64,000 nucleotides of DNA from Sphaerisporangium corydalis (lineage in GTDB: Bacteria; Actinomycetota; Actinomycetes; Streptosporangiales; Streptosporangiaceae): assembly GCF_025506355.1 (NCBI RefSeq), contig NZ_JANZYP010000001.1, forward strand, positions 31,932 through 95,931, given 5' to 3'. The notes beneath the pieces were generated by a model. That model was given only the letters and a program-made list of their open reading frames with translations, searched no databases and had not been told where the DNA came from. Each line of letters begins with the position of its first letter. The stretch's first letter is position 1. The translations under genes and the position numbers were made by a program. Below, piece after piece: positions 16,061 to 24,278 of the stretch.

Positions 16061-18196
16061 GTGGACATAAGCGGATATACCACCGCTGGCGGCATCGACG
16101 TGGAGGTGTCGACCGCCGACGTTCCGGAATCGGTGCTCGAGGAGGTCGTCTCCTCGCTCGGCGAGCGGCGCGGCGGCGTGCTCTCCTCCGGCATGGAGTA
16201 CCCCGGCCGCTACAGCCGATGGCACCTCGCCTACATCGACCCCGTGCTGGAGATCGTCGCCCGGGGCCGCAGGATCTCCGCGCGCGCGCTGAACGACCGG
16301 GGCCGCGTCGTGCTCCCCGCCGTCGCCTCCTGCCTGCTGGCCGCGGGCAAGCCCACCACCGAGCCCACCGGCGACCACGTCGAGGTGCGCGTCGAGGAGT
16401 CCGCGGAGATCCTCCCCGAGGAGATGCGCAGCCGCCGTCCCACGGTCTTCACCGCCATCCGCGAGGTGATCGCCGCCTTCGCCGGCCAGGACGGGCACCT
16501 CGGGCTGTACGGGGCGTTCGGCTACGACCTGGCGTTCCAGTTCGAGCCCATCCGCCAGGAGCTCGAACGGGCCGCCGACCAGCGCGACCTGGTCCTGCAC
16601 CTGCCCGACCGCGTCATGGTGATCGACCGCAAGCGCGAGACCAGCAGGGAGTACCTGTACGAGTTCACCGTCGACGGCGTCTCCACCCGGGGCCTGCCCC
16701 GCGCCGGCGAGTCGGTCCCGCTCACCCCCGCCCCCGCCGAGATCCCCGGCAACCCGGTCCGGGGGGACTACGCCACCATCGTCGAGGCCGCCAAGCGGAA
16801 ATTCCGGCGCGGCGACCTGTTCGAGGTGGTCCCCGGCCAGGTCTTCCACGCCCCCTGCCCCGACCCCTCGGGCTTCTACCGGGGCCTGCGCCACAGCAAC
16901 CCCGCGCCCTACGAGTTCCTGTTCAACCTCGGCGAGGGCGAGCACCTCGTCGGCGCCTCCCCGGAGATGTACGTCCGCGTCCTGGGAGACCGGGTCGAGA
17001 CCTGCCCGATCTCCGGCACCATCGCCAGGGGCACCAACCCCGTCGAGGACGCCGAGGCCATCCGCACCCTGCTCACCTCGGTCAAGGAGGAGTCGGAGCT
17101 GACGATGTGCACCGACGTCGACCGCAACGACAAGTCGCGGGTCTGCGTCCCGGGCACCGTCCAGGTCATCGGCCGCCGCCAGATCGAGATGTACTCCCGC
17201 CTCATCCACACCGTCGACCACATCGAGGGCCGCCTGCGCCCCGAGTTCGACGCCCTGGACGCCTTCCTCACCCACATGTGGGCCGTCACCGTCACCGGCG
17301 CGCCCAAGACCTGGGCCATGCAGTTCATCGAGGACCATGAGTCCACCGCCCGCCGCTGGTACGGCGGGGCCGTCGGCTACCTCGGGTTCGACGGGTCGAT
17401 GAACACCGGCCTCACGCTGCGCACCGCCCAGATCCGGGGCGGCGTCGCCACCGTACGGGCCGGCGCGACGCTGCTGTTCGACTCCGACCCCGGCGCCGAG
17501 GAGCGCGAGACCGAGCTCAAGGCCAGCGCCCTGCTCGGGGCCCTGGCGGCCGTCGGGGCCCCCGAGACCCCGGCCGGGGCGGCGGCGCCCGCGGCCGAAC
17601 GGCCAGGGGAGGGCATGAAGGTCCTGCTCGTCGACCACGAGGACTCCTTCGTCAACACCCTGGCCGACTACTTCCGCCAGCACGGCGCCGACGTCGTCAC
17701 GCTGCGGCACGGCTTCCCGGCCGCGATGCTCGACCAGATCGCCCCCGACATGGTCGTGCTCTCACCGGGCCCCGGCTGGCCGTCCGACTTCGGCTGCTCG
17801 GCCCTGGTGGACGCCCTGTACGCCCGGGAACTGCCCGTGTTCGGCGTCTGCCTCGGCCTGCAGGCGATGGTCGAGCACGCCGGCGGCACCCTGTCGCTGC
17901 TGGACCACCCCGAGCACGGCAAGCGGGGACAGGTCGGCCGCGTCGGCGACAGCGCGCTGCTGGAGGGGCTGCCCGAGCGGTTCACCGCCGCCCGCTACCA
18001 CTCCCTGCACGCCAAGCGGCCCGGCGTCGAGGGCTTCACGGTGACCGCGCTGACCCCCGACGGCGCGGTCATGGCCATCGAGGACACCGCCAACCGCCGG
18101 TTCGGCGTCCAGTTCCACCCCGAGTCCATCCTCACCGCCGAGGGCGGCGCCGGGGCCAGGATCGTCGGCAACGTGTTGCGGCTGTGCCGTGGTTGA
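16061..18196 (+). CDS. trpEG: Anthranilate synthase, fused TrpE-TrpG
   Basis: The 711-aa protein joins both subunits of anthranilate synthase. The TrpE part (about 1-500) binds chorismate, with the conserved blocks GDLFEVVPGQVF, GASPEMYVRVLG, CPISGTIARGTNP and TVTGAPKTWAMQFIED. A linker of Ala/Pro residues leads to the glutamine amidotransferase domain (about 520-711). Its catalytic triad is visible as Cys in FGVCLGLQAMVEH and His-Glu in GVQFHPESI. It makes anthranilate for tryptophan or for secondary metabolites. The GTG start at 16061 follows GAGGCAAGG and lies after the attenuator terminator. The single-chain form is common in Streptomyces relatives. No other trp gene is nearby. Confidence 0.95.
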   Translation: MDISGYTTAGGIDVEVSTADVPESVLEEVVSSLGERRGGVLSSGMEYPGRYSRWHLAYIDPVLEIVARGRRISARALNDRGRVVLPAVASCLLAAGKPTTEPTGDHVEVRVEESAEILPEEMRSRRPTVFTAIREVIAAFAGQDGHLGLYGAFGYDLAFQFEPIRQELERAADQRDLVLHLPDRVMVIDRKRETSREYLYEFTVDGVSTRGLPRAGESVPLTPAPAEIPGNPVRGDYATIVEAAKRKFRRGDLFEVVPGQVFHAPCPDPSGFYRGLRHSNPAPYEFLFNLGEGEHLVGASPEMYVRVLGDRVETCPISGTIARGTNPVEDAEAIRTLLTSVKEESELTMCTDVDRNDKSRVCVPGTVQVIGRRQIEMYSRLIHTVDHIEGRLRPEFDALDAFLTHMWAVTVTGAPKTWAMQFIEDHESTARRWYGGAVGYLGFDGSMNTGLTLRTAQIRGGVATVRAGATLLFDSDPGAEERETELKASALLGALAAVGAPETPAGAAAPAAERPGEGMKVLLVDHEDSFVNTLADYFRQHGADVVTLRHGFPAAMLDQIAPDMVVLSPGPGWPSDFGCSALVDALYARELPVFGVCLGLQAMVEHAGGTLSLLDHPEHGKRGQVGRVGDSALLEGLPERFTAARYHSLHAKRPGVEGFTVTALTPDGAVMAIEDTANRRFGVQFHPESILTAEGGAGARIVGNVLRLCRG

Positions 18197-18201
18197 GTAA
18201 A

Positions 18202-18219
18202 GGCGGCGGGGAAGCCGCC
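18202..18219 (+). terminator. Hairpin just after trpEG
   Basis: GGCGGC/GCCGCC arms with loop GGGGAA begin 5 nt after the trpEG stop. There is no T-run, as is usual for actinobacterial terminators, so confidence is moderate. Confidence 0.5.
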
Positions 18220-18300
18220 GCCGGGGCCGTGACCCGCCCTTAGAGTCCACAGGCCGGGCACCGGGGCCGCGTGCACTGACGACAAGGCGGGGTGGGACCG

Positions 18301-19470
18301 ATGGACCAGGACGGCGCGCTCCCGGTCCAGGTCCCCTCCGCGGTGCGCGCGGCGCTGCTCGCCCCGCTCGTCGACCATCACTGCCGGGGCGTCCGCCGCG
18401 ACGAGCTCGACCGCGCCCGCTTCGAGACCCTGATCACCGCGGCGGGCACCCCGGCGCCGCCGGGGACGACGCACTTCGACACCCCGCTGGGCACCGCCAT
18501 CCGGCGCTGGTGCGCCCCGGTGCTCGGACTCGACCCGCACGCGCCCCCGGCGGTCTACCTGGCGCGCCGGGCCGAGCTCGGCCCGGCCGAGGCCAACGGG
18601 CGGCTGCTGCGCGCGGCCGGGGTCGTCGCCTTCCTGGTCGACGGCGGACCCGACGGCGGACGAGACGGCGAGCTGCTCACCGCCGCCGAGATGGGGCGGC
18701 TCGGCGGCGCCGCCGCCGACGAGGTCGTCCGGCTGGAGCCCATCGAGGAGGACCTCGCCAAGGAGGGGCCGACCGCGGTGGGCTACCCGCGCGCCCTCGC
18801 CGAGCGGCTCGCCGACCGCGCCTCCCGTGCCGTGGCCCTGAAGTCGGTCGCCGCCTGCCGCCACGGCCTGGACCTGGACCCGGCCCGCCCCGGCCGGGGC
18901 ACGGTGATCGCGGCGGCCGGGCGGCGGCTCGCCCGGCCGGGGGAGCCGCTCACCGACCCCGTCCTGCTGCGCCACCTGCTGTGGACGGCGGTCGACGTCG
19001 CCCGCGAGCGCGGCCTGCCCCTGCAGGTCCACACCGGGTACGCCGACCCGCACGCCGACCTGACCCGGTCCGACCCCGCGCTGCTGACCGGCTTCCTGCG
19101 CGCGCTGCGCCCGACCGGCGTCCCGGCGATCCTGCTGCACTGCCACCCCTTCCACCGCCAGGCGGCCTACCTGGCCGGCGTGCTGCCGCACGTGTACGTC
19201 GACGTGGGCCTCGGGCCGGCCCGCGCGGCGACCGGCTCGGCCGCGATCCTCGGCGAGCTGCTGGAACTGGCCCCGTACCACAAGCTGATGTTCAGCTCCG
19301 GCTGCCACGGCGCCGCCGAGACGAGCCACCTGGGCGCGCTGTGCTTCCGGCGCGGCCTGGCCCGCGTGCTCGCCGCCCGGCTCGGCGAGGGGGAGTGGAG
19401 CACCGCCGACGCGGCCCGCGTCGCCCACATGCTCGGCTCGGGCAACGCCCGCCGCGTCTACCGCCTCTGA
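18301..19470 (+). CDS. Amidohydrolase-2 family protein (COG2159-like)
   Basis: The 389-aa protein has features of the metal-dependent TIM-barrel amidohydrolases: VDHHCRG near the N terminus, LPLQVHTGYADPHADL, LLHCHPFHRQAAYLAG, VYVDVGLG and FSSGCHGAAETSHLGAL. These resemble the N-terminal amidohydrolase-like domain of FluG-type glutamine-synthetase fusions. The usual HxH metal motif near the start appears as DHH, so metal binding may be altered. The ATG at 18301 was chosen over a GTG 9 nt upstream. It stands alone between trpEG and an ABC exporter, and its reaction cannot be named. Confidence 0.78.
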   Translation: MDQDGALPVQVPSAVRAALLAPLVDHHCRGVRRDELDRARFETLITAAGTPAPPGTTHFDTPLGTAIRRWCAPVLGLDPHAPPAVYLARRAELGPAEANGRLLRAAGVVAFLVDGGPDGGRDGELLTAAEMGRLGGAAADEVVRLEPIEEDLAKEGPTAVGYPRALAERLADRASRAVALKSVAACRHGLDLDPARPGRGTVIAAAGRRLARPGEPLTDPVLLRHLLWTAVDVARERGLPLQVHTGYADPHADLTRSDPALLTGFLRALRPTGVPAILLHCHPFHRQAAYLAGVLPHVYVDVGLGPARAATGSAAILGELLELAPYHKLMFSSGCHGAAETSHLGALCFRRGLARVLAARLGEGEWSTADAARVAHMLGSGNARRVYRL

Positions 19471-19531
19471 CGCACGCCCTCGCCGGCCCCTCCCTAGGCA
19501 CGCCGGTCGAATATGCGGATAATCCCGGGTG

Positions 19532-20482
19532 ATGCCTGCGATCGAGATCCGCAACCTGTCCAAGTCCTTCGGCGCCGTCCGCGCCGTGGACGACGTGTCG
19601 TTCACCGTGGAGGCGGGCACCGTCACGGGCTACCTCGGCCCGAACGGGGCCGGGAAGACCACCACCCTGCGCTCCCTGCTCGGCCTGGTCGCCCCCGACT
19701 CCGGCGAGGCCCTGGTCAACGGCCGCAGGTACGCCGACCTGGCCCGGCCGGTGTGCGAGGTCGGCGCGGTGCTGGAGGCGACGAACTTCCATCCCGGCCG
19801 CACCGCCCGCGACCACCTCAGGGTGCTGTGCGCCGCCGCCGGGCTGCCCGAGGCCCGCGCCGAGCAGACCCTCGGCCAGGTCGGCCTCGCCGACGTGGCG
19901 CGCAAACGGGTCGCCGGGTTCTCCCTCGGGATGCGCCAGCGCCTGGCCCTGGCGACCGCCCTGCTCGGCGAGCCCCGGATCCTCATCCTGGACGAGCCCG
20001 CGAACGGCCTGGACCCCGGCGGGATCCAGTGGCTGCGCGGGTTCCTGCGGTTCCTCGCCGACGACCAGGGCTGCGCCGTGCTGGTCTCCAGCCACGTCCT
20101 GGCCGAGGTCGAGCAGACGGTGGACGACGTCGTCATCATCGCCGGGGGCCGCATGGTGCGGGAGGGCACGCTGGCCGAGCTGACCTCGGCCGGCGACCGC
20201 GGCGTGCGGGTCGCCGGCGCCGGGGTCGAGCGGCTGCGGGCCCGCCTCGAAGCGGCCGGCGCCACCGTGGAGTCGCCGCAGGACGGTGTCCTGCTGGTGC
20301 ACGGCGCCCCGCCCGAGACGGTCGGCCAGGCGGCGCTGGACGAGCGGGTCGTGCTGTCGGAGCTGGTCAGGGAGCGGTCCGACCTCGAGGCGGTCTTCAT
20401 GGAACTCACCGCCGCCCCCGGCGGGCCGCCCCCGCCCCCGGTCGCCGGCGCCGTGACCGGCGCCCCCGGGAGCGCGTCATGA
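19532..20482 (+). CDS. ABC exporter ATP-binding protein (DrrA/NatA type)
   Basis: The 316-aa ATPase has Walker A GPNGAGKTTT, signature SLGMRQRLALA, Walker B ILILDEPANGLDPGG and the H-loop SSHVLAEVE. The C-terminal extension of about 90 residues is typical of drug or lantibiotic-type exporters. It overlaps the permease gene by 4 nt (ATGA). GATAAT (19518-19523) lies 5 nt before a GTG at 19529 and 8 nt before the ATG used here, so transcription may begin at the start codon. The cargo is unknown. Confidence 0.9.
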   Translation: MPAIEIRNLSKSFGAVRAVDDVSFTVEAGTVTGYLGPNGAGKTTTLRSLLGLVAPDSGEALVNGRRYADLARPVCEVGAVLEATNFHPGRTARDHLRVLCAAAGLPEARAEQTLGQVGLADVARKRVAGFSLGMRQRLALATALLGEPRILILDEPANGLDPGGIQWLRGFLRFLADDQGCAVLVSSHVLAEVEQTVDDVVIIAGGRMVREGTLAELTSAGDRGVRVAGAGVERLRARLEAAGATVESPQDGVLLVHGAPPETVGQAALDERVVLSELVRERSDLEAVFMELTAAPGGPPPPPVAGAVTGAPGSAS

Positions 20483-21231
20483 CGCGGCTGGTCAGGGCGG
20501 AGCTGCTGAAGGTCTTCACCACGCGCATGGTCTGGGGCATGCTCGCGCTCTCCCTGGGCTTCACCGCCATCGGGCTGGTCGCGCTGAGCGTCCTGTCCGG
20601 CGCCCAGGGCGTCCCGGCCGTCACCGGCCCCGAGGGGGTGCGCAACCTGTTCAGCCAGGCGGGCACCGGCCTGGTGTTCGCGTTCGTCATCGGCACCCTG
20701 CTGATGACGGGGGAGTACCGCTTCCAGACGATCACCTACACCTTCCTGGTGACCCCGCGCAGGGAACGGGTCGTGGCCGCCAAGCTCGCCGCCTGCGCCG
20801 TCGTCGGCCTGCTGTTCGGCCTGGCGGGGATCGCGCTCGCCTTCGCCGTCGCGATACCGGCGCTGCTCATCAGGGGGGCGAGCCTGTCCCTGATCGGCGG
20901 CGACGTCGCCCGCGTGTGCGCCGGGGTCGTCGGGGCGATGGCGCTGTACGCCATCCTCGGCCTCGCCGTCGGATCCCTGCTGCGCAACCAGGTCGCGGCC
21001 ATCGTCGTCGGCGTCGGCTGGGTCTATGTCCTGGAGAGCATCCTCGTGGCGCTGCTGCCGAGCGTCGGCAAGTGGCTGCCGGGCGGGGCCGCCCAGGCGG
21101 TGTACGGGGTCTCGTCGCCGTTCGGCAGCGGCTACCTGCCGGCCTGGGGCGGCGCGGCGCTGCTCGTCGGGTACGCGGCGGTCTTCGCGGCCGTCGCGTC
21201 CCTGACCACCATCCGCCGCGACATCACCTGA
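20479..21231 (+). CDS. ABC-2 type exporter permease
   Basis: The 250-aa membrane protein has six hydrophobic helices and the family landmarks MTRLVRAELLKVFTTRMVW at the N terminus, TGEYRFQTITYTFLVTPRRERVVAAKL and LGLAVGSLLRNQVAAIVVG. It is translationally coupled to the ATPase and forms with it a two-gene exporter. Similar permeases export antibiotics or lipids; none is indicated here. Confidence 0.88.
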   Translation: MTRLVRAELLKVFTTRMVWGMLALSLGFTAIGLVALSVLSGAQGVPAVTGPEGVRNLFSQAGTGLVFAFVIGTLLMTGEYRFQTITYTFLVTPRRERVVAAKLAACAVVGLLFGLAGIALAFAVAIPALLIRGASLSLIGGDVARVCAGVVGAMALYAILGLAVGSLLRNQVAAIVVGVGWVYVLESILVALLPSVGKWLPGGAAQAVYGVSSPFGSGYLPAWGGAALLVGYAAVFAAVASLTTIRRDIT

Positions 21232-21305
21232 ACATCCGAGCCGTCCGCGCCGCCGGCGGGCACCTCCCCTACGATGTGGACGGCCGACGACGAGGGGACC
21301 CGGGC

Positions 21306-22016
21306 GTGAGATTTCTGAACGACGTGACGGTGGAGCTGGTCAGGCACAACGCCTCCGACTCCGACGTGGTGTGGGCGGCCCGGGTGTCCACCGCGGGCGA
21401 GCAGTCCCTGGAGGCGGTCGACCAGGATCCCGCGCGCTCCAAGGGCCTGATCAACTACCTGATGCGCGACCGCCACGGCAGCCCTTTCGAGCACAACTCC
21501 ATGACCTTCTTCATCGGCGCCCCCATCCTGGTGTTCCGGGAATTCCACCGGCACAGGGTGGGATGGTCATATAACGAGGAAAGCGGGAGATATCGGGAGC
21601 TTCAGCCGGTTTTTTATGTTCCCGGGCGGGAGCGGAAACTGGTGCAGGAAGGAAAGCCGGGGCGTTACGAGTTCGTCGAGGGAGACGCCGAGCAGTACAA
21701 GGTGGTGACCGAGGCGATGGAGAATTCCTATCGGCGGTCTTATGCGGCATATCAGGACATGTTGGAGGCCGGGGTCGCGCGCGAGGTGGCGCGGGCGGTG
21801 CTGCCCGTCGGGCTGTTCTCCTCCATGTACGCCACGTGCAACGCCCGCTCGCTGATGCACTTCCTGTCGCTGCGCACCAAGGACGAGCGGGCCGTCGTGC
21901 CGTCGTTCCCCCAGCGCGAGATCGAGATGGTGGCCGAGAAGATGGAGGCGCTCTGGTCGGGGCTGATGCCGCTCACCCACGCCGCCTTCAACGCCTCGGG
22001 CCGCGTGGCCCCGTAG
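21306..22016 (+). CDS. thyX: FAD-dependent thymidylate synthase
   Basis: The 236-aa protein has the diagnostic ThyX motif RHRVGWSYNEESGRY (RHRxxSxNExSxRY type). It also has VREFHRHR context, GVAREVARAVLPVGLFSSM and RNARSLMHFLSLR-like segments binding dUMP and FAD. It makes dTMP from dUMP using methylene-tetrahydrofolate and NAD(P)H. The GTG start gives VRFLNDVTVELVRHNASD. Stretches between 21550 and 21770 use noticeably more A/T-ending codons than the neighbours, a local codon-use dip within a clearly functional gene. It converges with the MoaD-like gene with 10 nt between stops. Confidence 0.97.
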   Translation: MRFLNDVTVELVRHNASDSDVVWAARVSTAGEQSLEAVDQDPARSKGLINYLMRDRHGSPFEHNSMTFFIGAPILVFREFHRHRVGWSYNEESGRYRELQPVFYVPGRERKLVQEGKPGRYEFVEGDAEQYKVVTEAMENSYRRSYAAYQDMLEAGVAREVARAVLPVGLFSSMYATCNARSLMHFLSLRTKDERAVVPSFPQREIEMVAEKMEALWSGLMPLTHAAFNASGRVAP

Positions 22017-22026
22017 CCGTCCGGCC

Positions 22027-22332
22027 CTACAGGGCGGGCAGGACGTAGACCTCCGCGCCCGGGGGCAGGGCGCAGGCCAGGCCGCCGAGGCGGCGGGCGT
22101 TCTCCCCGCACACGAACATGCTGATGTGGCGGCGGATCCCGCCGTGCTCGTCGCACAGCCGTTTCTCGAGCATCGGGTGGGTGCGGCGCAGGGTGTGGAG
22201 GGCGCCGCCCAGCGTGGGGCGGCCCTCGTCGGAGTCCGCCACGGCGAAGACGCGGACCTCGGTCGCCCCGCTGCCCCAGTGTCCGAGGGTGCTGGGCAGG
22301 ACGAACGTCACGAGCGTGACCGGCTTGGCCAT
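22027..22332 (-). CDS. MoaD/ThiS-like beta-grasp protein without C-terminal Gly-Gly
   Basis: The 101-aa protein has the ubiquitin-like layout of MoaD/ThiS family sulfur carriers: VTLVTFVLPSTLGHWG at the start, LGGALHTLRRTHPMLEKRLCDE in the middle and LPPGAEVYVLPAL at the end. Active sulfur carriers end in Gly-Gly; this one ends VLPAL. It is therefore either a non-carrier relative or needs processing not evident here. It is the last gene after the globin-reductase gene and a 28-codon ORF on the same strand, suggesting one operon. Confidence 0.75.
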   Translation of the reverse strand: MAKPVTLVTFVLPSTLGHWGSGATEVRVFAVADSDEGRPTLGGALHTLRRTHPMLEKRLCDEHGGIRRHISMFVCGENARRLGGLACALPPGAEVYVLPAL

Positions 22333-22337
22333 GGGAG

Positions 22338-22424
22338 TCAGCGCGCGGCCGGAGCGGCGGAGCGGACCGGCGCGGCATGGGGAGGGAGTCGCCTGGTGCC
22401 GGCGGCGGGCAGGGTGCCCTGCAT
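22338..22424 (-). CDS. Possible 28-aa small ORF with strong ribosome site
   Basis: ATG at 22424 is preceded at 6 nt by GGAAAGGAAG, one of the better ribosome sites in the window. The ORF runs 28 codons (starting MQGTLPAAGTRRLPP) and stops 5 nt before the MoaD-like start. It could be a small protein or a leader that couples translation to the next gene. It contains no Cys or Trp runs that would suggest attenuation. Confidence 0.45.
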   Translation of the reverse strand: MQGTLPAAGTRRLPPHAAPVRSAAPAAR

Positions 22425-22522
22425 GATCGCCTTCCTTTCCGGGTGCCGGGCCCGCACCGCCTGTCCCCCGGCTCGGCGTGGGCGCCCGGTCAGCGTGTTC
22501 GGCCGCTGCGCGCGGATCGGCA

Positions 22523-23743
22523 TCATCGTGTCACGTCGCCGGGACGACCGCCGGACTCCACGCGATTTGGCTGAGCGGTTCGCCCGGATAGTCCTTGAAT
22601 TTCTGGTTGAACGTGGTAGATCGACCGGGACTCTCCCTGTGCGGGGTCGCAGTGGATGCGCGCGGGCGGCACCCCGTCGCCCTCCAGGCGCCGCACGGTC
22701 TCGGCGACCATGGCCGGCGGGCCGCAGACGTACACCTCGTGGTCGGCCCAGGAGTGGAAGCGCTGCACGACCTCCGGCAGCGGGCCGCGCATCCCGTCGT
22801 AGCCCGGGTCGTCGGACACCACCGGCAGGACCCGCAACCAGGGGAACCCGGCCTCCATGCGGGACAGGTCGGCCAGGTCGTACAGCTCGGCGGCGGTGCG
22901 CGCGCCGACCAGGAGGTGGATGTTCGGCCGCCGGCCGGAGGCGATCACGTGCTCGACGATGGCCTTCAGCGGCGCCAGGCCGGTGCCGCCGGCGACGCAG
23001 ATGATGTCGCGCATGCACTCCGCGGGCGGGGCCATGGTGCCGACCGGCGGCCCGAGCAGCAGGGTGTCGCCGATCCGCGTGTGCTTGACCAGGGCGGTGC
23101 TGACCCACCCGCCGCTGATGGCCCGCACGTGCAGGCGGATGGTGTTGTCGGGCCGGGGGGCGTTGGCGATGGAGAAGGTGCGCCAGACGCGCGGCCAGCG
23201 GGCGACCTGCAGGTTGAGGTACTGCCCTGGGACGAAGTCCATCGGCGTGCCCGGCCGCAGGGTGACGACGGCGATGCCGGGGGCGCGCAGCTCGTGGTCG
23301 ATCACCTCGGCCGGCCACCACGCGGGCGAGACCCCGGCGTCGGCCTCGGCCGACTCGATCATGATGTTCGCCGCGGCGGTGTAGGCCGCGACCCAGGCGG
23401 CCTCGATCTCGTCGGTCCACGTGTCGCCGGCGAAGCGCTTGATCGTGGCCAGCAGCGCGTTGCCCACGGCGGTGTAGTGCTCGGCCAGCACGCCGTACTT
23501 GCGGTGGTCCCTGCCGAGCTGGGCGAGATAGGAGCCGAGGCTGTCAGGGCTGTCCAGGCTCCACACGACGCGGGTCAGCGCGCTGAACAGCCGGTCGCGC
23601 TGGACGTCCATGGCGGGCGGGAACATGCCGCGAAGGTGCGGGCTCGCCGCGAAAAGCCTGCCGTAGAAGTACGCGACGGCCTTGCCCATGACCGGCTCGA
23701 TGGCCGAGAAACTCTCCTTGACAAGACGCGGATTCAACGACAT
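22523..23743 (-). CDS. Globin-reductase fusion (flavohemoprotein-like)
   Basis: The 406-aa protein joins an N-terminal globin (about 1-135; proximal-His region RDHRKYGVLAEHYTAVGNALL) to a ferredoxin-NADP reductase-like part. The FAD-binding site is WRTFSIANAP and the NAD-binding sites are ICVAGGTGLAPLKAIVEH and VYVCGPPAMVAETVRRLE. Flavohemoproteins of this layout detoxify nitric oxide by dioxygenation. The usual Arg-x-Tyr-Ser FAD motif reads RTFS, so Tyr is replaced by Phe, a variant also seen in some actinobacterial members. The C-terminal tail after CDPAQGES is an Arg/Gly-rich extension. A palindrome 21 nt upstream may be its operator. Confidence 0.87.
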   Translation of the reverse strand: MSLNPRLVKESFSAIEPVMGKAVAYFYGRLFAASPHLRGMFPPAMDVQRDRLFSALTRVVWSLDSPDSLGSYLAQLGRDHRKYGVLAEHYTAVGNALLATIKRFAGDTWTDEIEAAWVAAYTAAANIMIESAEADAGVSPAWWPAEVIDHELRAPGIAVVTLRPGTPMDFVPGQYLNLQVARWPRVWRTFSIANAPRPDNTIRLHVRAISGGWVSTALVKHTRIGDTLLLGPPVGTMAPPAECMRDIICVAGGTGLAPLKAIVEHVIASGRRPNIHLLVGARTAAELYDLADLSRMEAGFPWLRVLPVVSDDPGYDGMRGPLPEVVQRFHSWADHEVYVCGPPAMVAETVRRLEGDGVPPARIHCDPAQGESRSIYHVQPEIQGLSGRTAQPNRVESGGRPGDVTR

Positions 23744-23763
23744 ATGTCGACGCCACCCTAATT

Positions 23764-23784
23764 GATCGGATTCAACATCCGATC
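23764..23784. promoter_or_regulatory. Perfect palindrome upstream of the globin gene
   Basis: Arms GATCGGAT and ATCCGATC around a 5-nt centre (TCAAC) lie 21 nt upstream of the globin ATG. A partly overlapping CAACA-N8-TGTTG repeat (23773-23790) follows. The location suits a repressor site, perhaps for a nitric-oxide or redox regulator. The regulator is not encoded next to it. Confidence 0.5.
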
Positions 23785-24003
23785 TTGTTGGTCCACCTCC
23801 CTGACGGTCCGGGTCGTGAGCGTCCGGTGGCCCCGGCTCGACCGATCGCTCGAATTGGAGTCTTCCATTCCCTCATGAGCCTCACAACCGTTTCACCACA
23901 AGGTGACGTGAAAGCGAACTCTTTGTAATTGGGGCGTGATTCTCCGTAATGAGGGCCGGAGGTGCCGGGAATAGAGGTGAAAAATAATCGCGTTCGCTTT
24001 TAT

Positions 24004-24044
24004 CGCATTCCCCGGGCCGGTGGCCGTGCCCCGCCCGGAATGCG
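24004..24044. repeat. Long imperfect hairpin in the divergent spacer
   Basis: CGCATTCC/GGAATGCG arms continue as GGGC/GCCC with a 2-nt bulge and a loop of about 15 nt. No T-run follows on either strand. It could be a structured RNA element or a weak terminator. Confidence 0.4.
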
Positions 24045-24278
24045 CCGGGCCCCCCGCCGCCCCCTTCCCGGACGGCCTCCCGGGTGCGGCGCCAGGGGCC
24101 GTGGGGCGGGTGGGGCTCGTGGGACTGATGGGGCTTATGGTGCGGAAGTGACGGGACTGATACCCGGATACGTGACATACCCGAAATGTTGTGCGCAATG
24201 ATGGGTTCGCCACTGCTGATGGGCTGGGTGCCGCTGCGACATGGCGGTACGACCTTGGCGCGAGCCCCTGGAGACCGC

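Larger units (their letters stand above)
23744..24278. other. 535-bp divergent spacer, relatively A/T-rich, no gene
   Basis: This spacer separates the globin-reductase gene from the amidotransferase-like gene. About 23870-24005 is the most A/T-rich stretch of the window (for example GGTGAAAAATAATCG). It contains a palindrome near the globin start and a long hairpin at 24004-24044. Short ORFs on both strands have no ribosome site or convincing protein. A small RNA cannot be excluded. Confidence 0.5.

Noticed and set aside
21550-21770. Horizontal transfer signal inside thyX from A/T-rich codons
   Set aside because: The dip is short, lies within an otherwise normal gene with intact motifs, and has no mobile-element borders.
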